Positions 51,859 through 61,548 of a stretch of DNA of 64,000 nucleotides are shown here, one piece after another. The stretch covers positions 2,176,001 through 2,240,000 of the forward strand of contig NZ_CP104850.1 of the NCBI RefSeq assembly GCF_028864635.1, in the 5' to 3' direction. The stretch is from Cloacibacterium sp. TD35 (GTDB taxonomy: Bacteria; Bacteroidota; Bacteroidia; Flavobacteriales; Weeksellaceae). The position numbers and the translations under genes are program-made. The notes below the pieces were generated by a model. That model did not search any database and had not been told where the DNA came from. It saw only the letters and a list, made by a program, of their open reading frames with translations. Position 1 is the stretch's first letter, and each line of letters opens with the position of its first letter.

Positions 51859-53055
51859 TTAAACGAACCTCTGGTCGTCATAATCTTCAGAGAGATGATA
51901 GGCTTTAAATAGCATTTTGATTTTGATTTTCAATGCAATCCAGCCTAAAAGGAAATAAACCCAACCTAGAATAAATAAGTGCCAGAAATATTTTTTGGTT
52001 AAAAAATCTGAACCTTTTTCTACCACCATAATTTTCAATGCTTCTAAATATGGGGTTAAAGGAATAATTTTAGTGAAATAAGTAATGAAATCTGGCATGG
52101 CATAACTTGGCCAAGTAAATCCACTGATAATAAACGCTGGAGACGCAATCACCATTAAAATCTGAGTCGCTTTGAGCGCATCTGGAACCAAAATACTCAC
52201 CAAAACTCCTAAATTGGTTGCCGCTACTACAAAAATTGCTGTTATCAAGAAGAAATTCATGGCGTTTTCTGGAAGTGGAATTTTAAAATACAAACTGCAT
52301 AAGTAAAAAACCAAAATATTTAAATTGGAGAAAATCCAAACGGGTAAACATTTAATCGCCATTACCAAAATCGCATATTTGTGTTTCCCTGCAAAGTCTT
52401 TTATGAAAGAATCTCTTTTAAATTCCTCGGAAAAAGTAACTGCCATTGCCAAAAGAATGACTTGCTGTAAAACCACCGCCATCATTGCTGGCCACATGAA
52501 AATTAAGTAATTACTCGTGGTGTTAAAAAGCGTAATGTAATTGGCTTTGTAAGGTTCTATATTGGCTTTTGCTTGGTCTGCATTCATTCCTTTTTTCTGC
52601 AAAGCTTTCATTTCGGCACCTGCTGAAAAAGTACCCAAGGTTAATTGAATCGCTTTTGAAGCAAAATTAGCGGTCAACACATTCGAAGTATTGAGATAAA
52701 CGTTAATTTCTGGATATTTCTTTTGCAGCATATTCGCCTCGAAACGTTCAGGAATAATCACTACTGCTCCTGCTTCTGTTTTGATGACCTCATCTTTCAA
52801 AATCGCTGGTTCTTCTACATAATTCAGTACTTTAAGCGTTTGATTATCATCTAACATGTCAACAATTTGGTTAGACAAAGGAGTTTGATCATGATTAATT
52901 ACAATTACTGGAATGTCTGTCACTTTTCCCTTTTCGTAGGTAAAACCTAATAAAAGCGCATAAAAAATGGGTGCGATAAAAAATACAGAAAGCATGGTTT
53001 TATTCGTGAAGAACAAATGAAACTCTCTCTTTAAAAGGTATCTTAACTGTTTCAT
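51859..53055 (-). CDS. ABC-2 type permease of a drug/toxin exporter
   Basis: 398 residues. One transmembrane helix near the N terminus (about 18-35), a long extracytoplasmic part of about 140 residues (IPVIVINHDQTPLSNQIVDML), then five helices with the ABC-2 signature region ATQILMVIASPAFIISGFTWPSYAMPDFITYFTKIIPLTPYLEAL. Resembles YhhJ/YbhR-type permeases, which need an ATPase and a HlyD partner. The HlyD and TolC genes are directly upstream, but no ATPase gene is in the operon. Confidence 0.88.
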   Translation of the reverse strand: MKQLRYLLKREFHLFFTNKTMLSVFFIAPIFYALLLGFTYEKGKVTDIPVIVINHDQTPLSNQIVDMLDDNQTLKVLNYVEEPAILKDEVIKTEAGAVVIIPERFEANMLQKKYPEINVYLNTSNVLTANFASKAIQLTLGTFSAGAEMKALQKKGMNADQAKANIEPYKANYITLFNTTSNYLIFMWPAMMAVVLQQVILLAMAVTFSEEFKRDSFIKDFAGKHKYAILVMAIKCLPVWIFSNLNILVFYLCSLYFKIPLPENAMNFFLITAIFVVAATNLGVLVSILVPDALKATQILMVIASPAFIISGFTWPSYAMPDFITYFTKIIPLTPYLEALKIMVVEKGSDFLTKKYFWHLFILGWVYFLLGWIALKIKIKMLFKAYHLSEDYDDQRFV

Positions 53056-53078
53056 TTTTGTAAATTTTTGAGTTAAGA

Positions 53079-54038
53079 TTATTTTAAAGTTACGCTAGAA
53101 TTCACCAAAATATTATTCACTTTTGCTCTATCTGCAGGAATTACTTTAATTTCGTAAACCGCATCTTCTGGTTGATAATCGGGGAAAGCAGTGGTAATAT
53201 CTGCGTATTTTGTCAATTGCTTGATTGAAACTATTTTCCCTGAAAACTCTTGATTTCCGTAAGTAGATTTCATATTCACGGTCATTCCTTTTTGATATTT
53301 AGAAATTTTACTTTCTGGAATGGTAAAACGGAAATAAGTAGAGTTCGGAATGTAGCCGTTAAATAACGCATAACCTGCAGTTGCCAATTCGCCTACATTT
53401 AGAGAAATGGTTTCAATTTCCATATCATTGGTTGCGATAATATATCTTTCAGAATAGGCTACATTAGCTTCCTGGAGAACACCTCTCGCTTGATTTTCTT
53501 GACCAATTGCCATTTCTATTTTTTCTAATCTTGTACCGATTTCTACATCGTGCAACTCTGCATTTACTGCGTCATATTGAGCTTTTGCGCCTTGTAATTT
53601 TGCGAAAGCCTCATCATAATTTTGTGGAGAAAGCAAACTGTCTTTGTACATGTTTTGTGCTCTTTTAAAAGATTTTTGAGCATATTCATATTGTTCTGCT
53701 AAACCTTTTTGTTTGGCTTTTAACTGACGAAGTTGGTCTGCAGTTGCGCCGTTTTTCGCCAATTGTGCTTGTGCAGTTGCTGCAGCAGTTGCTCCTTTTG
53801 CTTGAGCAATTTTCGCTGAAACTTCTGGAACGTCTAACATTGCGAGGGTATCTCCTGCTTTTACGGTTTGTCCTTCTTCTACATAAATTTTTAAAATTCT
53901 ACCTGTAACTTTTGGTGCGAAAGAAACAATTTCTTTTTTGGTTTTTCCTTCAGTTAATTGTTGTGGAGTTTCATTTTTACAAGCTCCGAGAGAAAGTAAG
54001 GTTACTAAAAATAAAGATTTTACAATATAGTTTTTCAT
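53079..54038 (-). CDS. HlyD-family periplasmic adaptor, lipoprotein
   Basis: 319 residues. Lipoprotein signal (LLSLGACKN, Cys20). Half-lipoyl segment VTGRILKIYVEEGQTVKAGDTLAMLDV, an alpha-hairpin with Ala/Gln/Lys-rich sequence (about 80-195), then the barrel with NDMEIETISLNVGELATAGYALF and FRFTIPESKISKYQKGMTVNM. Links the permease to the TolC protein encoded immediately upstream. Confidence 0.9.
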   Translation of the reverse strand: MKNYIVKSLFLVTLLSLGACKNETPQQLTEGKTKKEIVSFAPKVTGRILKIYVEEGQTVKAGDTLAMLDVPEVSAKIAQAKGATAAATAQAQLAKNGATADQLRQLKAKQKGLAEQYEYAQKSFKRAQNMYKDSLLSPQNYDEAFAKLQGAKAQYDAVNAELHDVEIGTRLEKIEMAIGQENQARGVLQEANVAYSERYIIATNDMEIETISLNVGELATAGYALFNGYIPNSTYFRFTIPESKISKYQKGMTVNMKSTYGNQEFSGKIVSIKQLTKYADITTAFPDYQPEDAVYEIKVIPADRAKVNNILVNSSVTLK

Positions 54039-54074
54039 TGGATTAAAATATTTAATTGATTAATGTTTATCGTT

Positions 54075-55481
54075 TTATAGTTTTTCTAAGTTTAAATTTT
54101 GAGTAGATTTCATAAGTTCTACCGCTGCTCTTCTTTGATTGAAAATAGCAGTTTGATATTCTAATTCTGCGTTTTCTAAATCGTTTTCTGCTTCTATCAA
54201 TTGAGTAGATTTAATCAACCCATATCTGAATTCTTTTTCGGCTTGTGTCATTGCATTTTTAGCAATTTGTTTCGCTTTTGCTTTTAAATCTACTTGAGCA
54301 TTTGCAATGTTGTAATTGGTTTGATTATTGGCTAAATTGAGTTGTAATTTTCTTTCTGCATCAGATTTTTTACTTTCTAAAATCTCTCTTTCTATTTTTG
54401 CTTTTTCTACTTCGTGTTTTCCTTCATTTCCATCAAAAACATCCCATTTAAAACCAATTCCCGCTTGAAAAATCGGCAATAAATTAAGATTGGTTAAATC
54501 GTAATCTAACTTTGCGCCAGTTCCCGGCATTAATTCTTTAGATGAAGAAAGATTGGTATTATAAAATCCCATGTATGAAAGTGAAGTCATGGCTTGCACT
54601 TTCGGAATCCACCAGGTTTTTTCGGCTTTTATTTTGGCATCAATGGCTTTAATCCCGAAATCCAAAGCTTTTAATTCTGCTCTATTTTCGATGGTTTTAT
54701 CGGTTACCAAATAATCTATTTTTTCTAAATCAGGATTGATGAGAGCAATTCTCTCTTTGTCAATTCCCGTTAAAACATTTAATTGCGTAATCAGCAACTC
54801 TTTTTTGCCTTCGTATTCTACCATTTTAGAATCCAAAGTAGCTTGTGCCAATTCTATTTTTTTGTAATCATAAGGAGTAATCAAACCATAACCTAAGGCT
54901 TTTTCTGCTGTTTTTTTATTGGCATCGAGACGTTTTTTACTTTCATCTAAAACTTTTTTAGATTCTATCACGAGCGCAAATTGATCATAAGCTTTAGAAA
55001 TTTGAGTAATGACTTCATCTTGATTTTTGACTTGCAAAGCTTGAGTGGCATTATTTTTCTCGGTCAAAGCCTGTTTCAGATATTTTACTTTTCCGCCAGA
55101 ATAAAGAAGCGCTTTTGCTTCAACTTTTGCGGCTGCATCAAAACCCGACAAAGTAAAATTATTGTCAAAAGTTCCTTCTGGAAAAACAGCCCCCGGAAAA
55201 ATAGGCTTAATCGCAGGAATGGCAATTTCTGGTGAAAGGAATTTAGCCGTAGCATTTAAATATTCACCTTTTCCTGAAATTTCAATTTTGGGTAAGAAAA
55301 TGTCTTTTAATTTTTGTTGGTCTAATCCATTTGCTTTAGACTCTAAGTTTTGTTGTTCTATGGTAGCATCTTTACTCATCGCTGCCTCTACCAATTCCTT
55401 GAATGAAGGAACAGTTTGCGCAGAGAAGGACAAAGGAAAGCCTATCATTGCTGTAAAAATTAATGTTTTATAGTTTTTCAT
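54075..55481 (-). CDS. TolC-family outer membrane efflux protein
   Basis: 468 residues from the ATG at 55481 (MKNYKTLIFTAMIGF, signal peptide ending SFSAQ). The longer frame adds 39 residues upstream of the signal peptide and reads through the operator region. Two TolC repeats of long helices, with KNQDEVITQISKAYDQFALV and GLIKSTQLIEAENDLENAELEYQTAIFNQRRAAVELMKSTQNL. First gene of the TolC-HlyD-permease operon. An inverted repeat lies 51 bp before the start. Confidence 0.9.
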   Translation of the reverse strand: MKNYKTLIFTAMIGFPLSFSAQTVPSFKELVEAAMSKDATIEQQNLESKANGLDQQKLKDIFLPKIEISGKGEYLNATAKFLSPEIAIPAIKPIFPGAVFPEGTFDNNFTLSGFDAAAKVEAKALLYSGGKVKYLKQALTEKNNATQALQVKNQDEVITQISKAYDQFALVIESKKVLDESKKRLDANKKTAEKALGYGLITPYDYKKIELAQATLDSKMVEYEGKKELLITQLNVLTGIDKERIALINPDLEKIDYLVTDKTIENRAELKALDFGIKAIDAKIKAEKTWWIPKVQAMTSLSYMGFYNTNLSSSKELMPGTGAKLDYDLTNLNLLPIFQAGIGFKWDVFDGNEGKHEVEKAKIEREILESKKSDAERKLQLNLANNQTNYNIANAQVDLKAKAKQIAKNAMTQAEKEFRYGLIKSTQLIEAENDLENAELEYQTAIFNQRRAAVELMKSTQNLNLEKL

Positions 55482-55501
55482 TTTTAATGTTTGTTTACGT
55501 T

Positions 55502-55547
55502 GCAAAGTTGCGACGATTGAAAAACTATTCCTTTGACATTTGTCAAA
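55502..55547 (-). promoter_or_regulatory. Promoter region and candidate operator of the efflux operon
   Basis: TTTGACA (55532-55538) and TGTCAAA (55541-55547) form a 7-2-7 inverted repeat, equivalent to TTGAC-N4-GTCAA, close in layout to a Crp/Fnr site. A weak -7 box, CAACTTTG, lies at 55509-55502. The repeat covers the expected -33 region. Confidence 0.5.
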
Positions 55548-55552
55548 AAGTA

Positions 55553-55583
55553 AAATCGCCCACAAAAAATTTGTGGGCGATTT
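55553..55583 (-). terminator. Terminator of the alpha-2-macroglobulin gene
   Basis: Fourteen-bp perfect stem AAATCGCCCACAAA/TTTGTGGGCGATTT around three bases, with a T-rich tail on the minus strand. Confidence 0.8.
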
Positions 55584-55605
55584 CATTTTCAATTTCAACT
55601 TTCAA

Positions 55606-58600
55606 TTATTCTTGAATCGAAACTTTCGTTCCTTGTGTATGGGCGTTCATTTGCGGAGCATAATAGTTCTGCATCGTAGTAATTCCGTTGCTGAATGTTC
55701 CTGCTGCATTACAAATATAATCATACTCAAAAACGTATTTTCCTTTCGGCATGTATTCTATGTAGAAATTGGTAGAAGCATCTTTGGTAACCTGATAATA
55801 ACCCAAATTATTCTTCCACTGATACCCAGAAAGTACATCTACTGGTTCAAAACCTGCTGCTCTCATATCTTTCAGATGAATGAATTCCATTTTTCTATCA
55901 GTGTTCAGAATCATTCTTACCGTTACTTTATCCCCGATTTTAAGAGGAGTATTTTCTGTAATTTTCTGCAATTCTTCACCATTTACCGTTTTCACTTTTT
56001 TGTACAATTCTTTGGTAATAGAAATATAACTTTCAGAAGATTTAATTTTGTCTAAATCCTCATAATACTGCCAGAATAAACCACCTTGTACAATTCCAGC
56101 ACCCGATTTTGTAATGGTTACACTTGCTAAATTTTTATCTATTTTATCTGATTTCACCGCTGATTTTACGTAACCAGTTGCTTTTGTATCAGGATTGGTA
56201 AGTTCTTTTCCTGCCCAAATTATATTAGCTTTATCGCTTTCGGCTGAAGTCCAAGATTTTCCAGAATTTAAAATCGTGTAAATCACATCGGCAGTACTTC
56301 TGGAAGTATCCCAATTGGAAACTTCTTTCTGCGTAATCAACCAAATTTTCATTTCTTCCACAAAATTTACATCGCTTGTCAATTTATTGAAAGCTTCTAA
56401 AGCTCCAGCGTGATTTACCGTTTTAGAAGAATACCAACCCCAATCGTTGAGATTTTGTTTCCAATAAACGCCTTGCGTTTCACTTTGCACAGAAGTTTCT
56501 TTAAGATAAGTCATTAATTTTTTAGAAACGTCTTTTAAATTATACGCATCAAAAAGCAATGCGGCTCTGTGTAATCCAAAGAAAGTAAAGTCTGTAATCT
56601 CTGCTTTTTTCGCTTTTGCAATGACCAAATCTTTCATTTTCTTGCCTTCGCCTTTTAGCGGATATTCTTTCTCCCAATAATGACGAGAGTCTAAATAATC
56701 TAATACATAATTGCTCCAAACATTTTCTTTCTTCACCTCGAAATATCTGTTCACTTCATTGTCCAAATATTTCACCAAATTCGTCACCATTTCTTTTTGT
56801 TCCGAAGATTGATAATCTTCCAAATTTCCTTTCAACCATTCATTAATTCTGCCTAAATTTTTCAAAATATACAATGAATTGTAGTAAGAACTTGGGTAAC
56901 CTGCGTACCAAGAGAAACCGCCATCAGGATTTTGCAATTTTTTCAGTTCGCTCCAATCTTGCTGAATCGAATTACGCATATTATTTGTATCAAATAAAAG
57001 CGAAAGTTTCGCCATTTGTTCAGTTTCATTTTTAGAATCTAAAATCCAAGGTGTTTCTTCCAATAACAATTGTTTCAATTCTTGATTTTTCTCAAGATTA
57101 GAGTTGAGTAAACCTTTAGATTGATATTCATCAAAAACAGTTTTCAGTTTCGGATTGGCTTTGAAAATTTCAGACGCCAAAACATCTGCAAACCATTTAT
57201 TGAAAACCACATCCGCAGAAAGATTATTGTCATTTTTAAGACTTGGTAAAGCAAAAATCACTTCCCAAATCGGGTTGGTGGTCAATTCTAAAGTATTAGA
57301 AACATTAGTTGCCGTTTTAGAAGTATTATTTTTAAGATTTTCTAAAACAAAAGTCTTGGTTTGACCTTCTTTTACAAAAACCGGAACGGCATCGGTAACC
57401 AACATTCTATTTGGAAGAACCGCAATTGCTTTTTGTTCACCATCAGAAAGTTGACCTGCTTTTGCTACGTTTTTAATGATGATAGAAGAAACGCCATTCG
57501 GAACTTTTACATTCCATTGAATGGTTGTACTTCCGTTTGCATCTAAATTGAAAGATTTTTGAATATCGTTCAAATTAAATTTTGAAGAAATATCTTCATT
57601 TGTAAAAGCGTCTAAAATTTGTAATTGTGCTGTACCATTTAAATTTTTAGATGACAAATTTGCCAATTTTGATTTGAAAACCAATTCATCACCTTCTCTC
57701 AAAAATCTAGGATAATTAGGTGTTACCGAAAATTCTTTTTGTGTAACTACCGTTTTTTCTAAAGTTGCTGCTTGCGCATCTTTGGTATGTGCTAAAAACA
57801 TCAGCTTCCATTGAGTAAGAGCTTCTGGAGAAGTAAATTCAAAAGATACATTTCCGTTTTTATCCGTCATGAGATTAGGATAGAAAAATGCCGTTTCGTT
57901 AAGATTCTGGCGAACTTTTATATTTTCTAAATCATTTTTAACAACTTTTTTACCATACCCAACCACAACAACTTGGTCAATTTCCTTAGATTGTGCAGCT
58001 TCTGCTTTCATTGAAGCCATCCCTCTAATTTTTATTTCTTTATTTACGGAAGAAACCTGAAGTCCAGGAGTTCTCCCTTGCAATTTATCAGTTATTGAAC
58101 CATCAAACCAATCAAAATCAGGTCTATTAACACCGAAATTATTAAAATATTTCAGTCTTTTACTGTAATATTTTTGGTCTAAATTTTCATTAATTCCGTA
58201 TTGAGAAATCCAATACGGTTTTTGATAAAGACTATGCCAAGAATAAGCATTTACAGCAAATTGGTCTAAAGATTTATCGTACATATTCGCCAAAACTTCA
58301 GCAGTTACTTTTTCTTTGGCATCACCAGAAATTTTCACACTCCATTTTTCGTTGTAATTCGGTTGTAATTTATCTCTAAACGTCACCAATTCTATTTTCA
58401 AAGGTTTTTTATCCGAAGAAATTTTCACATCTTGCGAAACAGTTTGCACATCATTGAAAGCAATCATTTGAAACTGAACATTCAGATTTTCTATGCTAAT
58501 ATCTTTCGGAAGTGAAACTTCGTAAACTAAAATTCTGTTTTTAATCGGCAATTGCTCAAATTGAGTTTTTCCATCGCCATTTTGAACATATATATTGACC

Positions 58601-61491
58601 AAAGCATCTGGAATTGCTGAATAAATATAGAATTTTGCTTTTTCGCTTCTGTTGTATTCAGTTTTTTCAGGAATTACTTTTAAAAACGGCTTTTGATGTT
58701 CAGAAAGTTTAGCTTTATCAAAAACTTCAAAAATTTTCTCCGTTTTGATGGTATCTTTTCCTTCGATGTTAAAGAGTTCGAATTTGTATTTTCCTGCTGA
58801 TAAAGAGCCAAGAACCAAGATACTAGAGTCAAGATTTTTTGATTCTGATGCATCAGTTTTCGGTTCTTGATTTTTTTCAAAAATTACTTTCTCTACTCTA
58901 TTTTCTTTCTCCGATTTATCAAAATAATCATGAGGAAATTTCTGTACAAAAACTTCTTTGCTAAAGAAAGGCGCATTCTGAATTTCACTCTCAAAATTGG
59001 TTCTAAAAACTCTTTCTTGAGGCACTAATTTTGACAGTTTTGCGGTGTAACTTTTCTTTAAAATTTGGTCATTGTAATTTTTGGTTTCTACTTTTACATT
59101 AATATTTTCATCCGTAAAATAATTTTCTTTCGCATCTGAAAGTGAGATGTAATGCGAAACAGAAGCTACTTTTAGATTGGTTTGGTCAGATTGCGTTTCT
59201 CCGTTAATATCGGTAACCGAAGCATTGATTTGATAATTATCAATCTGTATTCCTTCTAAAGTTTCATCTTTTTTAAGGTCAATTTTTATGGTGAATTCAC
59301 CTTTTTCATTGGTTTTTACTTCGCCAAGAATTGAGTTTTCATTGTCATTTCCACGAGGATACCACCAGAAATATCTCCAACGGATATTCTGTTTTTTGAT
59401 TTCGTAATTCACAGTGGCATTACTGAGCGGAACACCAGAAAACATCATGGCTTTTCCTTGCAGTTCTATGGTTTGTCCGTACTGATATTCTTGTTTTACC
59501 GGTTCAAAACTTACTTCAAATTTCGGACGTTTATATTCCTCTACTCGGAAACTTTTATAACCATCAATTACATAATCCGTCACATTATCGTCGTCATTAT
59601 CTACTTGTATTGTAAATTGTCCGTTTAGTTTTCCTTGCGGAAGCGTAAAACTTCCATTCACAGAACCGAATTCATTGGTCGTTAAAGTTTGCGTAGAAAT
59701 TTCTTCGCCATTTGTATCTTTCAAAGTGATATTCAGCTTCACTTTTGGCGTTACTTTTTCTTTATTGGTTTCACTGCTAAAAGCGGTACCAATTACTTTA
59801 AAATAAACAGTCTGTCCAGGTCTGTAAATCGCTCTGTCTAAGAAAATTTGCGCTTGTTCTACTTCATTTCTAGTGTTAAAAGAGGTATCGTACTGATTAC
59901 CATAGACTTGCAAAAGATTCACATCATTGGTAGATGGTTGACGCACCAAAACATAGCGATAATATTGTTTTTTATCGTTTTCTGGAATTTTAAAACCAGC
60001 CTTGGCATCAGTAATTCCTGTTGATTTTTCTAGATTTTTATTAGAAACATATTCATAAAATTCTAAGTTTTCTTTTAGCAAAATTTTCCCGTTATTTCTG
60101 AACACCAATTGCAATTCGTTTTCGAAAATTTGTTGGTCTGATTTATTCTTAAAAATAATTCTAGAATTGGTGGAAATAAAGTAAAAATGGTCTTGAACAT
60201 TGCCATCTACAAAATATTCTCCCACATAAATTCCCGAAGGAAGTGGCGCAATTTCCAGCGAAGTTTTATGAGAAGTGTAATCTTTGAAATTTTTCAAATG
60301 AAAAGTTTCTTTTTTTATCAAAGTTTTCTTGAGTTGAGAAAAATTATCTTTATCCCAAGAATTATAAATATATTTCAAAAAGCCTTGATAATCAGATTTC
60401 ACTTCATAAATATTGAGCGAAAACTGTGAAGTATTTTTGTATTCTGCAACCAAATGAATCGGTTGGTTTGGCAAAATAGAAGTTTCAAATTTTATATTAA
60501 CAAAAGGCTGTTTGATTTGATTATCCTGGTTTTTGATATTTTCTAAAAATTTAGATTTATGATAGGCTCTTTTCACCTTTTCAATCCAAGAAAGCGCTTC
60601 TTCAAATTTTTGTTTGCCTTGAAGATTGGAAATGATTTCTTGAGCAATTAAAACCTTATAATCGCCTTCATTAGCTGAATTATAAATAGAAATTAATTGT
60701 TCTTGTTTGTTTTTACAATTGGTAAAAGCACATTCATCATTCAGTTTTTGATGTTTGAAATAAAATTGCGCATTTTCTGAATTTTTAGCAATTAACGCAT
60801 CATAAATTCCTAAAATTTTAGGCTGATTATCTTTCAGTTCATTTTTGGTGAAATAATTACTATCTTGAAGATAATCAATATATTGCATTGATTTATAATC
60901 AAAAAAACTAGGAAAATAAGCGATATCTTCTACTCCATCAAAAATCTCTACATATTTTGAAATTGCAATTTTTTGTAACGCTGCATCTTGCTTAGAAATT
61001 TCAGAAAAATGTTGGGCAAAATAATTTTTAAAATCCAATTTGCTCCAAGTTTCGATTTGAGAAAAATCTTGCTTTTCGCCAGTATTTACATTCGTTCTTT
61101 GGTTAATTTTCCATTGATTTTCATCATAATAATCTTGAAAAAAGTCTCCCAATAAAACTTTAAAGACTAATTTTTGTTCGCCTTTTAATTTTTGGTCAAA
61201 AGATTCTAATTTTTTAAAAAATTGAGAAGCGATATCATTTTGAGTATCATCTTCTGTAAGGTGAATCACGCTTAATTCTGCTTTCAAGGATTTAACCAAT
61301 TGAATCGCATTATCTTCTGAAATCGCACGTTTTTGAATGTCTAGAATAATTGGAAGGTTAGATTTATATGTTCCTTTTTTATAATTTTCAGAAATTTTCT
61401 TCCATTGTTGGTCATAGTATTTTTGAGCTTTCATAGGAGTGATATTCCAAATAAGGAATAGCAAAATGAAGATTTTGGTTATGTTTTTCAT
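55606..61491 (-). CDS. Alpha-2-macroglobulin family protein without thioester, with TonB-plug-like segment
   Basis: 1,961 residues from the ATG at 61491 (signal peptide MKNITKIFILLFLIW...KAQ). After a helical N-terminal part (to about 340) come macroglobulin domains, including MG2 (FLDRAIYRPGQTVYFKVIG, about 550), the A2M domain (FFYPNLMTDKNGNVSFEFTSPEALTQWKL, about 1195) and the helical toroid (NPDGGFSWYAGYPSSYYNSLY, about 1515). The C-x-E-Q thioester expected near 1425 is replaced (NNLSADVVFNKWF). Around 1135-1178 an insert reads LQGRTPGLQVSS...IKIRGM...VVVVGYGKK, like a SusC/TonB-receptor plug. Probably an envelope protein that traps proteases or aids surface processes. Confidence 0.88.
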   Translation of the reverse strand: MKNITKIFILLFLIWNITPMKAQKYYDQQWKKISENYKKGTYKSNLPIILDIQKRAISEDNAIQLVKSLKAELSVIHLTEDDTQNDIASQFFKKLESFDQKLKGEQKLVFKVLLGDFFQDYYDENQWKINQRTNVNTGEKQDFSQIETWSKLDFKNYFAQHFSEISKQDAALQKIAISKYVEIFDGVEDIAYFPSFFDYKSMQYIDYLQDSNYFTKNELKDNQPKILGIYDALIAKNSENAQFYFKHQKLNDECAFTNCKNKQEQLISIYNSANEGDYKVLIAQEIISNLQGKQKFEEALSWIEKVKRAYHKSKFLENIKNQDNQIKQPFVNIKFETSILPNQPIHLVAEYKNTSQFSLNIYEVKSDYQGFLKYIYNSWDKDNFSQLKKTLIKKETFHLKNFKDYTSHKTSLEIAPLPSGIYVGEYFVDGNVQDHFYFISTNSRIIFKNKSDQQIFENELQLVFRNNGKILLKENLEFYEYVSNKNLEKSTGITDAKAGFKIPENDKKQYYRYVLVRQPSTNDVNLLQVYGNQYDTSFNTRNEVEQAQIFLDRAIYRPGQTVYFKVIGTAFSSETNKEKVTPKVKLNITLKDTNGEEISTQTLTTNEFGSVNGSFTLPQGKLNGQFTIQVDNDDDNVTDYVIDGYKSFRVEEYKRPKFEVSFEPVKQEYQYGQTIELQGKAMMFSGVPLSNATVNYEIKKQNIRWRYFWWYPRGNDNENSILGEVKTNEKGEFTIKIDLKKDETLEGIQIDNYQINASVTDINGETQSDQTNLKVASVSHYISLSDAKENYFTDENINVKVETKNYNDQILKKSYTAKLSKLVPQERVFRTNFESEIQNAPFFSKEVFVQKFPHDYFDKSEKENRVEKVIFEKNQEPKTDASESKNLDSSILVLGSLSAGKYKFELFNIEGKDTIKTEKIFEVFDKAKLSEHQKPFLKVIPEKTEYNRSEKAKFYIYSAIPDALVNIYVQNGDGKTQFEQLPIKNRILVYEVSLPKDISIENLNVQFQMIAFNDVQTVSQDVKISSDKKPLKIELVTFRDKLQPNYNEKWSVKISGDAKEKVTAEVLANMYDKSLDQFAVNAYSWHSLYQKPYWISQYGINENLDQKYYSKRLKYFNNFGVNRPDFDWFDGSITDKLQGRTPGLQVSSVNKEIKIRGMASMKAEAAQSKEIDQVVVVGYGKKVVKNDLENIKVRQNLNETAFFYPNLMTDKNGNVSFEFTSPEALTQWKLMFLAHTKDAQAATLEKTVVTQKEFSVTPNYPRFLREGDELVFKSKLANLSSKNLNGTAQLQILDAFTNEDISSKFNLNDIQKSFNLDANGSTTIQWNVKVPNGVSSIIIKNVAKAGQLSDGEQKAIAVLPNRMLVTDAVPVFVKEGQTKTFVLENLKNNTSKTATNVSNTLELTTNPIWEVIFALPSLKNDNNLSADVVFNKWFADVLASEIFKANPKLKTVFDEYQSKGLLNSNLEKNQELKQLLLEETPWILDSKNETEQMAKLSLLFDTNNMRNSIQQDWSELKKLQNPDGGFSWYAGYPSSYYNSLYILKNLGRINEWLKGNLEDYQSSEQKEMVTNLVKYLDNEVNRYFEVKKENVWSNYVLDYLDSRHYWEKEYPLKGEGKKMKDLVIAKAKKAEITDFTFFGLHRAALLFDAYNLKDVSKKLMTYLKETSVQSETQGVYWKQNLNDWGWYSSKTVNHAGALEAFNKLTSDVNFVEEMKIWLITQKEVSNWDTSRSTADVIYTILNSGKSWTSAESDKANIIWAGKELTNPDTKATGYVKSAVKSDKIDKNLASVTITKSGAGIVQGGLFWQYYEDLDKIKSSESYISITKELYKKVKTVNGEELQKITENTPLKIGDKVTVRMILNTDRKMEFIHLKDMRAAGFEPVDVLSGYQWKNNLGYYQVTKDASTNFYIEYMPKGKYVFEYDYICNAAGTFSNGITTMQNYYAPQMNAHTQGTKVSIQE

Positions 61492-61548
61492 ACTTTTGGT
61501 TTTTAAACAAAGGGCATTTTCCAAAAAATGAAAAATGCTCCTCATATA

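Noticed and set aside
51768-51881. 38-codon N-terminal extension of the Crp/Fnr gene
   Set aside because: Contains the efflux operon terminator and the gene's own -7 box.
55540-56055. 171-codon plus-strand frame
   Set aside because: Opposite the end of the macroglobulin gene and through its terminator; a shadow frame rich in Phe/Ile/His.
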